Below, piece after piece: positions 6,509 through 13,521 of a stretch of 18,148 nucleotides of DNA. The notes under the pieces were generated by a model. The model searched no databases, had not been told where the DNA came from, and was given only the letters and a program-made list of their open reading frames with translations. The translations under genes were made by a program, and so were the position numbers. This stretch comes from Candidatus Saccharibacteria bacterium UBA3225 (GTDB lineage: Bacteria > Patescibacteriota > Saccharimonadia > Saccharimonadales > Saccharimonadaceae). The DNA lies in NCBI GenBank assembly GCA_002363515.1, contig DEVX01000048.1:1-18148 (forward strand), in the 5' to 3' direction. Numbering within the stretch: the stretch's first letter is position 1; each line of letters starts with the position of its first letter.

Positions 6509-6874
6509 TTACCCTTCTCCAAGAATACTCATCAAGAAACGCAATGCTACAATCGTAATTGCGCAACTGACTCCCAAAAATAATCTAGCAATGTCTTTGC
6601 CACGCTTCGAAAAAATCCGAGCCCCAATAATCGTGTGCCCTATACCTATGGCTACCGCAATTATCGAAAATGACAACAGATACCACCACTCACTTTGCTG
6701 ATAGCCATTACTAATGTCAGAATAGCGCGCCCAAATCTTCGGGTGCGACGAATCCAAACTAAAAAACGGAACAAGAAAAAGCCACAGATTAAGCAAAAAA
6801 TTCGCTCCCATCCACCATAACAGACCGCGATCCTTTTTCCAAATCGTTTTATAATCTTCCGCTAATTCTTTCAT
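6509..6874 (-). CDS. Small three-helix membrane protein, putative partner of the GT2 enzyme
   Basis: The 121-residue protein has three predicted membrane segments (about 20-40, 65-85, 94-116) separated by charged loops; the first loop is rich in Trp, Tyr and Ser. An SD-like AGGAAAG precedes the ATG at 6874. Its TAA is immediately followed by the glycosyltransferase ATG without any gap, so the two are very likely translated together and may function together, for example as an accessory subunit or part of an export pore. It is divergent from the Fur-family gene, sharing a gap of about 120 bases. No family is recognised. Confidence 0.7.
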   Translation of the reverse strand: MKELAEDYKTIWKKDRGLLWWMGANFLLNLWLFLVPFFSLDSSHPKIWARYSDISNGYQQSEWWYLLSFSIIAVAIGIGHTIIGARIFSKRGKDIARLFLGVSCAITIVALRFLMSILGEG

Positions 6875-6936
6875 AGCTTTCCTATTATTTTATCATAAAC
6901 GACAAATATTGATAAGATATTAACCGCGCAAGACAC

Positions 6937-6965
6937 TTTACAGATAAAATAATTCGCCATATACT
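6937..6965 (+). promoter_or_regulatory. Promoter of the fur-metal transport operon
   Basis: TTTACA (6937-6942), a 17-base spacer and TATACT (6960-6965) make a near-consensus sigma-70-type promoter. The predicted start near 6972 falls inside the palindrome at 6968-6980. Confidence 0.7.
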
Positions 6966-6967
6966 AA

Positions 6968-6980
6968 AATGATAATCATT
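6968..6980. promoter_or_regulatory. Fur-like operator palindrome
   Basis: AATGATAATCATT is a perfect 6-1-6 inverted repeat equal to the core of the classical Fur box (GATAATGATAATCATTATC). It overlaps the predicted transcription start and sits 18 bases before the regulator's ATG, the expected place for metal-dependent autorepression of the regulator and the transporter genes behind it. Confidence 0.75.
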
Positions 6981-6998
6981 CCCAAATTTAAGGAGCCT

Positions 6999-7409
6999 AT
7001 GTCAAGCCGTACAAAATACCACACCATCAACCGAGATTACTTTCTGCAAACCGCCCAATCATTTCACAAGCCCTTCACTGCTAAAGAAATCGCTGCTAGG
7101 CTAATTGAGAACGAAAACCCCATGGGAACCAGTACGATATACCGTCTTCTTGACGATTTTTCGGCTAAGGGCGTTCTCCATAAGAGTCTTGCCTCAGACA
7201 ATACGGCATGCTACTTTTACATGAAGCCATGCAAAAATGAAAATCATTTTTATCTAGAATGCAGTAAATGCCATAATATGTACCACTTAGACTGTCGTCA
7301 CTTACGCGGTTTCTCAAAACATATCGCAAAAAAGCACCTATTCAAAATTACCAATTACAACCTTATAATTAATGGCATATGCGAGAAATGTCAGGAGGAA
7401 GCCGAATAA
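6999..7409 (+). CDS. Fur-family metal-responsive repressor (Zur/Fur-like)
   Basis: The 136-residue protein has the N-terminal winged helix of the Fur family (FTAKEIAARL with MGTSTIYRLLDDFSAKGVL as the recognition region) and a C-terminal dimerisation domain with two CxxC pairs (ECSKC and ICEKC), which normally bind structural zinc. The HFYLECSKC stretch is the family's usual lead-in. The start at ATG 6999 is chosen over the in-frame ATG 6969 because AAGGAG precedes it and because 6969 lies within the operator. The gene heads an operon: its TAA is one base before the start of the binding protein. Being followed by ZnuA/C/B-type genes suggests a zinc (or manganese) sensor, although the operator looks like a Fur box. 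Family certain, metal inferred. Confidence 0.92.
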   Translation: MSSRTKYHTINRDYFLQTAQSFHKPFTAKEIAARLIENENPMGTSTIYRLLDDFSAKGVLHKSLASDNTACYFYMKPCKNENHFYLECSKCHNMYHLDCRHLRGFSKHIAKKHLFKITNYNLIINGICEKCQEEAE

Positions 7410-7410
7410 T

Positions 7411-8385
7411 ATGAAAACATTTATAAAGGTATTATTTATCCTCTCGCTAATCGGCATCTTCTCTACTCTATTTTTCCTACCAATCAACGAGCAAAAACCA
7501 GAAAAACACGAAATCAAGGTAGTTACGACTATTTTTCCAGCTTACGATATAGCGCGCAGCATAAGTAAAGATACCGACGTTCAAAACAAAATGCTCATAC
7601 AGCCAGGCTCAGATCTCCATAATTACGAACCATCACCCCGAGATATCGTAGACATAAAAGACTCAGATATTTTCATATACAACGGTGGAGAATCGGAAGA
7701 ATGGGTTCAAAAAATAATATCAGAAATCGACACTACAAACACCATCATTATTCGCATGATGGATTCAGTTGAGCTAAAAGTAGAAAACAAAGACGGCATC
7801 TTGGAACAAGAAGTAAAAGAGGCGGAAGGAACAGAAGAACAAGAAGAATACGACGAGCACATCTGGACTAGCCCTAAAAACGCTATCAAAATCGCAGAAT
7901 CTATCGCGCAGGCTTTCAAGAACAGCAATCCAGACAACACAGCTACATACCAACGTAACCTAGTAAACCTCACAAAAGAAATGAATAAGCTCGACGAAGG
8001 CTTTCATGAACTAGCAAACAAGAAAACCGGAACGCTAATAGTCGCAGACCGATTCCCTTTTAAATACTTCGTCGACGAATATGGATTCGACTACGTCGCC
8101 GCCTTCCCCGGCTGTTCCGATCAAACCGAGGCATCCGCAAAAACAATCGCAGAACTGAGTAAATTAATTATACAAAATCAAGAAAAAGTCATTTTTCATC
8201 TGGAACTGACGAACACTAAAATTGCTCAAACACTCGCAGATTCCACTGGCGCCCGTCAACTAACTTGGCATTCTCTCCACAATGTCTCCCTAGAAGACTT
8301 CAACGCTGGATATTCATATGTCGACATCATGACTAAAAATCTAAGTAATCTCAGCGAGGCTCTTCATGACCGTATTACAAATTAA
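7411..8385 (+). CDS. Metal ABC transporter substrate-binding protein (ZnuA/AdcA-like)
   Basis: This is the extracytoplasmic metal-binding component of a zinc/manganese ABC importer. The start at 7411 follows AGGAGG (7393 region) and gives an N-terminal hydrophobic anchor (about 5-23) with no lipobox cysteine, so it is probably held by an uncleaved helix. Family landmarks are VVTTIFPAYDIAR (37-49), SDLHNYEPSPRD (His70) and DEHIW (His150), preceded by a Glu-rich loop (about 131-147) that may act as a metal-gathering segment. Where many members carry a third histidine ligand, this one has ADRFPFKYF (212-220), a form found in a recognised AdcA-like subfamily, followed by AAFPGCSDQTEAS. The ATPase start overlaps its end by 20 bases. 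324 residues, usual for the family. Confidence 0.9.
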   Translation: MKTFIKVLFILSLIGIFSTLFFLPINEQKPEKHEIKVVTTIFPAYDIARSISKDTDVQNKMLIQPGSDLHNYEPSPRDIVDIKDSDIFIYNGGESEEWVQKIISEIDTTNTIIIRMMDSVELKVENKDGILEQEVKEAEGTEEQEEYDEHIWTSPKNAIKIAESIAQAFKNSNPDNTATYQRNLVNLTKEMNKLDEGFHELANKKTGTLIVADRFPFKYFVDEYGFDYVAAFPGCSDQTEASAKTIAELSKLIIQNQEKVIFHLELTNTKIAQTLADSTGARQLTWHSLHNVSLEDFNAGYSYVDIMTKNLSNLSEALHDRITN

Positions 8386-9034
8386 AAACCTTAGTCTTAA
8401 GTATGGGAATCATTATATTTTCCGCAACTTGTCTTTTGCCGTCGAAAAGAATGATTTTCTCTGTATTGTCGGTCCTAACGGGAGTGGCAAATCGACTCTT
8501 CTCAAATGTCTACTTGGAGAAATTAAGCCAAACTCAGGAGTAATCAAACTTGAAAATCATTCCCAACATAAAGTAATAGGCTATTTGCCACAAAACCCGC
8601 ATTATAATCCTTCCTTCCCCGCCTCTGTATATGAAGTCGTAGCATCCGGCAGCCTAAACCAAATCGGTTTATTTTCCAAATATCCGAAACAAAAAATAGA
8701 AAAAGCTCTTGGCACATTACGCATAACGGACATCGCTCGCCAACAATTTAGCACATTGTCAGGCGGGCAACGTCAACGTGTTTTGCTCGCTCGAGCCCTC
8801 GTTGCAAGCTCTAATCTGTTAATACTCGACGAGCCGTCAAATAACCTCGATTATAACTCGAAACAGGAATTTTATCGTACCCTAGAAAAACTGAATAAAT
8901 CCACTACTATACTTATGGTCACGCACGACCTCGACCACAACAACCTAATCGGGAATAAAATCCTCTCCCTTGATCCAAACCTGCCGTTCTTTGGAACCAC
9001 CAAAGAATATGTTAGGAGAATCCATGCTCACTAG
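8366..9034 (+). CDS. Metal ABC transporter ATP-binding protein (ZnuC-like)
   Basis: This cytoplasmic ATPase powers metal import. All ABC signatures are present in 222 residues: Walker A GPNGSGKST (about 36-44), Q-loop LPQNPHY (74-80), signature LSGGQRQR (131-138), Walker B LLILDEP (151-157), D-loop NNLD and switch THD (His187). The start overlaps the binding-protein gene by 20 bases and the permease start lies within its last codons, so the three are translationally coupled. Assignment to the ZnuC/MntB branch rests on its neighbours and on length. Confidence 0.93.
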   Translation: MTVLQIKNLSLKYGNHYIFRNLSFAVEKNDFLCIVGPNGSGKSTLLKCLLGEIKPNSGVIKLENHSQHKVIGYLPQNPHYNPSFPASVYEVVASGSLNQIGLFSKYPKQKIEKALGTLRITDIARQQFSTLSGGQRQRVLLARALVASSNLLILDEPSNNLDYNSKQEFYRTLEKLNKSTTILMVTHDLDHNNLIGNKILSLDPNLPFFGTTKEYVRRIHAH

Positions 9035-9836
9035 TTTAATTGAAATGCTAAATTATGATTTTATTCTTCGCGCATTCATAGCGGGAATCATTATCACGAT
9101 ATGTTCTTCGCTTATCGGATCTAGTCTTGTTCTTCGAAAACAATCGATGATTGGCGACGGACTGTCCCACGTTGCTTTTGGCGCCGCCTCCATCGCTACT
9201 ATTCTTAATATTGCGCCGCTAGAGTTCTCTATCCCAATCGTTGCAATATCGGCTATCCTAATCCTCCGCCTTAGCCAGAACGCTAAGATTAACGGCGACG
9301 CCGCAATTGCTGTACTTTCAGCGTCCGCCCTCGCTTTAGGCACCTTCCTTATTTCTATAAATAAAGGCGTGAATATCGACTTAAACTCTTACCTTTTTGG
9401 AAGCATTCTTGCCATTAATGAGCATGATCTAAAGCTCTGCATCATTGTGGGAATCATTATCATTTTCGTTTTTCTATTATTTAGACGCCAAATATTCGCC
9501 ATTACGTTTGATGAAGACTTCGCCAAAGCGATCGGTATCAAAGTTCAGTTGTATAATACTATCCTAGCCACGCTCTGCTCGCTAATTATAGTAATCGGCA
9601 TGCGTATGCTTGGCGCGCTACTTATCTCAAGTCTAATCATATTCCCTTGTCTATCTGCGCTCCACCTCAGTAAAACTTTTCGCAGCAACACTATCATATC
9701 TGTCATTTTGGCAATTATTTGTTTCATAGTCGGTCTAACGGCCTCGTATGCCCTAAGTACGCCAACCGGAGCGACTATCGTTCTCGTCAACTTAATCGCA
9801 CTAACCCTATCCTGGTTATATAATAAAATACAATGA
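9024..9836 (+). CDS. Metal ABC transporter permease (ZnuB/ABC-3 family)
   Basis: The 270-residue integral membrane protein has about eight or nine hydrophobic segments and the conserved ABC-3 features: LVLRKQSMIGDGLSHVAFG near residues 35-53, the SYLFGSIL block near 130-137, and RMLGALLISSLIIFP at about 193-207. It forms the channel for Zn or Mn. ATG 9024 is chosen because AGGAGA (9014-9019) stands five bases upstream; a longer in-frame start at 8970 has no SD and lies within the ATPase gene. The end overlaps the next gene as ATGA. It stops at TGA, with another in-frame stop (TAA) two codons later. Confidence 0.92.
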   Translation: MLTSLIEMLNYDFILRAFIAGIIITICSSLIGSSLVLRKQSMIGDGLSHVAFGAASIATILNIAPLEFSIPIVAISAILILRLSQNAKINGDAAIAVLSASALALGTFLISINKGVNIDLNSYLFGSILAINEHDLKLCIIVGIIIIFVFLLFRRQIFAITFDEDFAKAIGIKVQLYNTILATLCSLIIVIGMRMLGALLISSLIIFPCLSALHLSKTFRSNTIISVILAIICFIVGLTASYALSTPTGATIVLVNLIALTLSWLYNKIQ

Positions 9837-10594
9837 GCGAAATAAGATACTATAGTTCTTTCGAGCAAGATTTTTCCGAAAGCAAACAGCAAAACTATAA
9901 GTTACCAAAAGACTACGAATGGATTAGCCGTCGCCCTTTTCTACGTCTCTTAGAAATCATACTCTACCCGATTATCGTTATATATGTCTTTTGCTATCAA
10001 AAATTTTACGCACACATCAAAATCGTAAATCGCAACGCCCTCAAAGCGGCCGGACGCCAAGGTTACTTTTTATACTCCAGCCACACGCAAGTCTTTGGCG
10101 ACGTCATTAATCACTTCATTACTACTTTCCCAAAGCGCCCCTATCTTATATGCAGTCCCGCAAATCTCGGAATTGTCGCCGTCGGAAAATATCTCCCACT
10201 TGCCGGCGCCCTACCAATCCCTGATAATATTCACCAACTTCAAAAATTCAACGACGCAATCCGCACTCGCATCTCGCAAAAGAAAGCCGTCATCACTTAT
10301 CCAGAAGCCCACGTTTGGCCATGGTATACCAGCATCAGACCGATGAAGTCGGCCGCCTTCCACTTTCCAATCACTATCGAAGCACCAGTATTTGTGGCTA
10401 CCACCACATATCAAAAATCCAGGTTCCGCAAAAAACCAAAAATAACCATCTATATAGACGGACCCGTCAAAATCCCCAACAACCTCTCACGTAAAGAAAA
10501 AATTCGCTTTCTACAGAATAGCGTAGAATCAATCATGAAAAAACGCGCTAAACTCAGCACCTACGAATATATAAAATATCTTCCCAAAGAATAA
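9833..10594 (+). CDS. PlsC-like acyltransferase (lysophosphatidate acyltransferase family)
   Basis: Members transfer an acyl chain from acyl-ACP or acyl-CoA to a lysophospholipid or related alcohol at the membrane. The protein (253 residues) has a membrane-associated hydrophobic stretch (about 38-58) and the family motifs in modified form: SSHTQVFGD (His84 and Asp90, five residues between instead of the usual four) and ITYPEAHVWP (154-163) for the FPEGxxS block. Between them, SPANLGIVAVGKYLPLAGALPIP matches a relatively distinct subgroup. It overlaps the permease by four bases (ATGA), making it the last gene of the metal operon, an unexpected place for a lipid enzyme. It ends back to back with the convergent acyltransferase at 10595. 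It may use the acyl-ACP made by the ligase/ACP operon. Confidence 0.82.
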   Translation: MSEIRYYSSFEQDFSESKQQNYKLPKDYEWISRRPFLRLLEIILYPIIVIYVFCYQKFYAHIKIVNRNALKAAGRQGYFLYSSHTQVFGDVINHFITTFPKRPYLICSPANLGIVAVGKYLPLAGALPIPDNIHQLQKFNDAIRTRISQKKAVITYPEAHVWPWYTSIRPMKSAAFHFPITIEAPVFVATTTYQKSRFRKKPKITIYIDGPVKIPNNLSRKEKIRFLQNSVESIMKKRAKLSTYEYIKYLPKE

Positions 10595-11470
10595 TTATTG
10601 ATTTCGCTTTTTTACCTTCAGGCCAACAATATCGTCGATTGAGAATTTATAATCAAGTTTTTTGCCATATATTTTTTCATAGGCCGCTACGCGCTGCTCG
10701 TAATCTGTTCTTGCCATTTCTATACTATTCTCACGTACGTTCTTTTTTGTGTTCGGAAAGATAGGGTTTAATACATGCGCTACGAATTTTAGCTTATTAA
10801 ATTGGCCATTGTCATCTTTGCCTGTATTTATTAGCTCAACAAATATTGGAATTATCGGCACTTTTATCATCGCCGCAAACATATATGTCCCACGTTTACA
10901 TGGGCGTGGCTTACGATAGTTGTACCACATTTCTTCTTCGGGATATATTAAAACAAATTCACCACAGTCAACTAAACGTTTTAGCTCTGGGACAAATTCT
11001 TTAATAATATAATTAGGTCCTTTTCTTAACGGTAAGGTTTTTAAATTATTCATCAGATAGCCAATCGGACCAGGAATCGCAATATTCGTATCTTGAATTA
11101 CGATATACGGAGTCTTACGGAACTGTTTTTTAATCACCTTACGCGTACACATGCTATCAAGATGATTAAAATGATTACTAGTGACAATTGCGCCATTCTT
11201 TATGCAATCCAATTTCTCAATTCCTTCGATTTTGATTGAATGGCTCATAGCGATACCAAAAGCTTGTTGCGTAATAACTGCGCCACGACTACGGAACCAA
11301 TATTTAATCTTATGATTATTCCGAAAATCTTTCAGATTCTTTATAGCGCGCTCGGCTTCTTCGTCAGAAAAAACCGGGTCGCCAACCTCAACTTTCGCGT
11401 TTAAGTTTCCCGCCTTTATGTTTTTGCGTATATTATTTACTACCGCAGTTTTATCACCGCCTATAATCAT
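10595..11470 (-). CDS. PlsC-like acyltransferase, last gene of the ligase-ACP-GT8 operon
   Basis: This 291-residue protein contains the acyltransferase motifs SNHFNHLDS (98-106, the HX4D catalytic pair His100/Asp105) and LIYPEEEMW (174-182), with LKTLPLRKGPN (143-153) as the substrate-binding region. It has no clear membrane helix, so it may be peripheral. The N-terminal 60 residues are charged and outside the core domain. The start overlaps the upstream GT8 gene as ATGA, placing it at the end of a five-gene minus-strand operon. The linkage to an ACP and two glycosyltransferases suggests it acylates a glycolipid or phosphatidate precursor with chains delivered by that ACP. Family is firm, acceptor inferred. 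Confidence 0.85.
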   Translation of the reverse strand: MIIGGDKTAVVNNIRKNIKAGNLNAKVEVGDPVFSDEEAERAIKNLKDFRNNHKIKYWFRSRGAVITQQAFGIAMSHSIKIEGIEKLDCIKNGAIVTSNHFNHLDSMCTRKVIKKQFRKTPYIVIQDTNIAIPGPIGYLMNNLKTLPLRKGPNYIIKEFVPELKRLVDCGEFVLIYPEEEMWYNYRKPRPCKRGTYMFAAMIKVPIIPIFVELINTGKDDNGQFNKLKFVAHVLNPIFPNTKKNVRENSIEMARTDYEQRVAAYEKIYGKKLDYKFSIDDIVGLKVKKRNQ

Positions 11471-12426
11471 TTCTTATCCAGCCCACGCATGACCGTACGG
11501 AATGTAACTTCATTGCCTAATATTTCCGTTACACGATCGGCCATCCATTGCAAACGTTTTTCGTCGCCTTTCTTATCCCAACGCGTAAAATTCCTTTTTT
11601 CATGCTGTATATCTTTTAAGAAGCTTGACTCGTTAGCATATTTCCAGAAGAATTCTTCATACATTGTCCCATCATAATGCCACGGCTTAAAGAACATATT
11701 ATAATGCACAATCATCGGGTTACGCACAAACTTTTTCGTCGGCGTCGGCATCGCATTCCATATTTGATCTAGATGCAAAATTCTACCATAACACATTGAG
11801 TTTATGTAATCCTGATCTGGCGCCACAGTATCAAAGTCGTACGTATTCAATAAATACAAAAATCTTTCCACAAATTCTTCTTCACGCATTTTTTTGAAGT
11901 CCATCAGCAATATACCATCATTTATATATTTCTTGCTGTCTACTCCCACTACCTGTTCAAAATAATCACAAAACAATTCGTTATTGTTTGCCGAAATATC
12001 AAAACAAGCCCCAATTAAATTGTCGCCCAAATCCACTTTATACAGCTCCGCCACATCGCCTAACACGACAATATCGCTATCAAGATAAATACCCTTTTTG
12101 CAATCCTTGAACATCTCTGGCAAAAAAATCCGATAATAAATTGTAGGAGTGAAATAATCACCCTTCAGGCGCGTCTCTTTACGATCCGAAATACCACTTA
12201 AAGTATCCTTCATTTCAGTCATTAAAACTTTAATATTCTCATGCCCATCGCCCAAGCTTGCTATCCTGCGCACTGTCCGTTTTTTCATATCGTGGTAAAC
12301 CACATGCAATTCATACTTATATGCCGGATTCGTATGGTCAATCAAAGAGGCTATTGCAACAGCTAAATACGGCGCGTACTTCTCGTCGACAGAAAAGAAT
12401 ACTGGCACAGTCATTTTTTTCATCAC
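11467..12426 (-). CDS. Family 8 glycosyltransferase (GT8)
   Basis: GT8 enzymes are retaining galactosyl- or glucosyltransferases of the LgtC/glycogenin fold. The 319-residue sequence shows VPVFFSVDEKYAPYLAVAIASL at the N-terminus (nucleotide-sugar site), LDSDIV (115-120) with the metal-binding DxD, YINDGILLMD (167-176), PDQDYIN (203-209) and a C-terminal VHYNMFFKPWHYDG (240-253) supplying the His/Lys/Trp contacts. It is predicted cytosolic, acting at the membrane surface. It is coupled to both neighbours by ATGA overlaps. Its paralogue is immediately upstream, suggesting successive sugar additions. TGA is its stop, with TAG two codons on. Confidence 0.92.
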   Translation of the reverse strand: MMKKMTVPVFFSVDEKYAPYLAVAIASLIDHTNPAYKYELHVVYHDMKKRTVRRIASLGDGHENIKVLMTEMKDTLSGISDRKETRLKGDYFTPTIYYRIFLPEMFKDCKKGIYLDSDIVVLGDVAELYKVDLGDNLIGACFDISANNNELFCDYFEQVVGVDSKKYINDGILLMDFKKMREEEFVERFLYLLNTYDFDTVAPDQDYINSMCYGRILHLDQIWNAMPTPTKKFVRNPMIVHYNMFFKPWHYDGTMYEEFFWKYANESSFLKDIQHEKRNFTRWDKKGDEKRLQWMADRVTEILGNEVTFRTVMRGLDKK

Positions 12427-13235
12427 TTTACCTTCTTTCTTACCCTTAGATATTCCTCTAATACGTCATCAAACGCATGGCATTTTAATACATTATGAAC
12501 TTTATCTATATTCCATGGTTTAATCTTCTGCGTATGAAAAACCGGCCAAAAGCGAAAAGTAGTCGAAAAATGTCGAAATATGGTGTCTGCCGTCTCTCGT
12601 TTCTGTTCATTAAAGCGCCGGTCAATAATCTTCTTGCGACGCGAATAAACATTTAATGACGTCTGATCCGGTAATAGCATTTTTGTCTTCGCCACGCGTC
12701 GACGCGTCCGTCGCAGCAATCCCGATTCCCTAATTAGCTCTAGATTCATTAGCAATACGCCAGAATTTAAATATGTTTTCTCAAATAAGCTCGTCCTTAG
12801 CCAATGCTGCCCATAATAATCTACCGCGCCTATCAGTTCATATTCGGTATTGTCCATCTTATATAACTCATACGGATCTTTTAGCGCTACAACATCAGTA
12901 TCTAAATATAGAATTTTTTTGGGTAGTTCTTTTATTAAATCAGCATATAACCTCAATAGGCAATATGGCGTAAAAAAAGTTTTTAAATTAGCTCGTGGCA
13001 TATCCGAATTAAAAGCATCCGTAGCATCAATCAGCTTAATTGAGTGCCGCTCGTCCTTTGCTTTTATTATTTTTTCTAAATTTTCTATAGCGCTCTCTGG
13101 CACTTCTTTAAAACCCTTTAAGCGCATCGTCAAAATAAAAATCTTCAATGGCCTAGAAGTATTTTTTACTAATGATAGTATCGAGATGATCAATCCATCT
13201 AAGATATTCCGGTCGCCACAATACAAAATATTCAT
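12423..13235 (-). CDS. Family 8 glycosyltransferase (GT8), second copy
   Basis: A shorter GT8 member (270 residues) that starts directly at the nucleotide-binding strand (MNILYCGDRNILDGLIISIL). It carries LDTDVV (111-116, DxD), YLNSGVLLMN (155-164), LLPDQTSLN (187-195) and a C-terminal FHTQKIKPWN (233-242). It diverges strongly from the other GT8, so it probably adds a different sugar or uses a different acceptor. It follows the ACP after 52 bases, the only real gap in the operon, where a TATAAT promoter candidate lies. It overlaps the next GT8 as ATGATGA. Confidence 0.9.
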   Translation of the reverse strand: MNILYCGDRNILDGLIISILSLVKNTSRPLKIFILTMRLKGFKEVPESAIENLEKIIKAKDERHSIKLIDATDAFNSDMPRANLKTFFTPYCLLRLYADLIKELPKKILYLDTDVVALKDPYELYKMDNTEYELIGAVDYYGQHWLRTSLFEKTYLNSGVLLMNLELIRESGLLRRTRRRVAKTKMLLPDQTSLNVYSRRKKIIDRRFNEQKRETADTIFRHFSTTFRFWPVFHTQKIKPWNIDKVHNVLKCHAFDDVLEEYLRVRKKVK

Positions 13236-13248
13236 AACAACTTTATAA

Positions 13249-13277
13249 ATTATAACAAAAAGCTGAAAAAGATGCTA
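13249..13277 (-). promoter_or_regulatory. Possible internal promoter before the GT8 genes
   Basis: On the minus strand TAGCAT (13277-13272), a T-rich 17-base spacer and TATAAT (13254-13249) resemble the tRNA-Ala promoter of this window. It could give the two GT8 genes and the acyltransferase separate expression from the ligase and ACP. Confidence 0.4.
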
Positions 13278-13287
13278 TTTGGCCAAT

Positions 13288-13521
13288 TCAAGCTTCATCC
13301 TGGCGCTTCTTGATATAATTAACAATATCACCTACCGTATGCAAATCTTTAATGTCTTTATCAGCAATCTCTACACTGTACTTATCCTCAAATGCCGTGA
13401 CTAAATCTACCAAGTCTAATGATTCCACATCTAAATCATTGAGCAAATCCGTATCCTTACTGATGGACTTTTTGTCCACCTCCAAAGTGCTCGATATTAG
13501 CTCAATTACTTCTTTCTCCAT
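13288..13521 (-). CDS. Acyl carrier protein
   Basis: The 77-residue acidic protein has the four-helix ACP pattern and the phosphopantetheine attachment site DLDVESLDLVDL, with Ser34 as the modified residue. The C-terminal half (KYSVEIADKD...LHTVGDIVNYI) is typical of ACPs that serve lipid metabolism. It carries acyl chains as thioesters. The gene starts within the last codons of the ligase (20-base overlap), so the two proteins are made together, and the ligase is its obvious acyl donor. The Sfp-type enzyme at 191-652 is the likely activator. It ends with TGA at the normal family length, showing that TGA acts as a stop in this genome. Confidence 0.95.
   Translation of the reverse strand: MEKEVIELISSTLEVDKKSISKDTDLLNDLDVESLDLVDLVTAFEDKYSVEIADKDIKDLHTVGDIVNYIKKRQDEA

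Noticed and set aside
6969..6998. Ten-residue longer start for the Fur-family gene
   Set aside because: ATG 6969 lies inside the operator at the predicted transcription start and has no SD; ATG 6999 has AAGGAG.
8970..9023. Eighteen-residue longer start for the metal permease
   Set aside because: The extension is antisense-like, polar and inside the ATPase gene; ATG 9024 has a good SD and matches the family's N-terminus.
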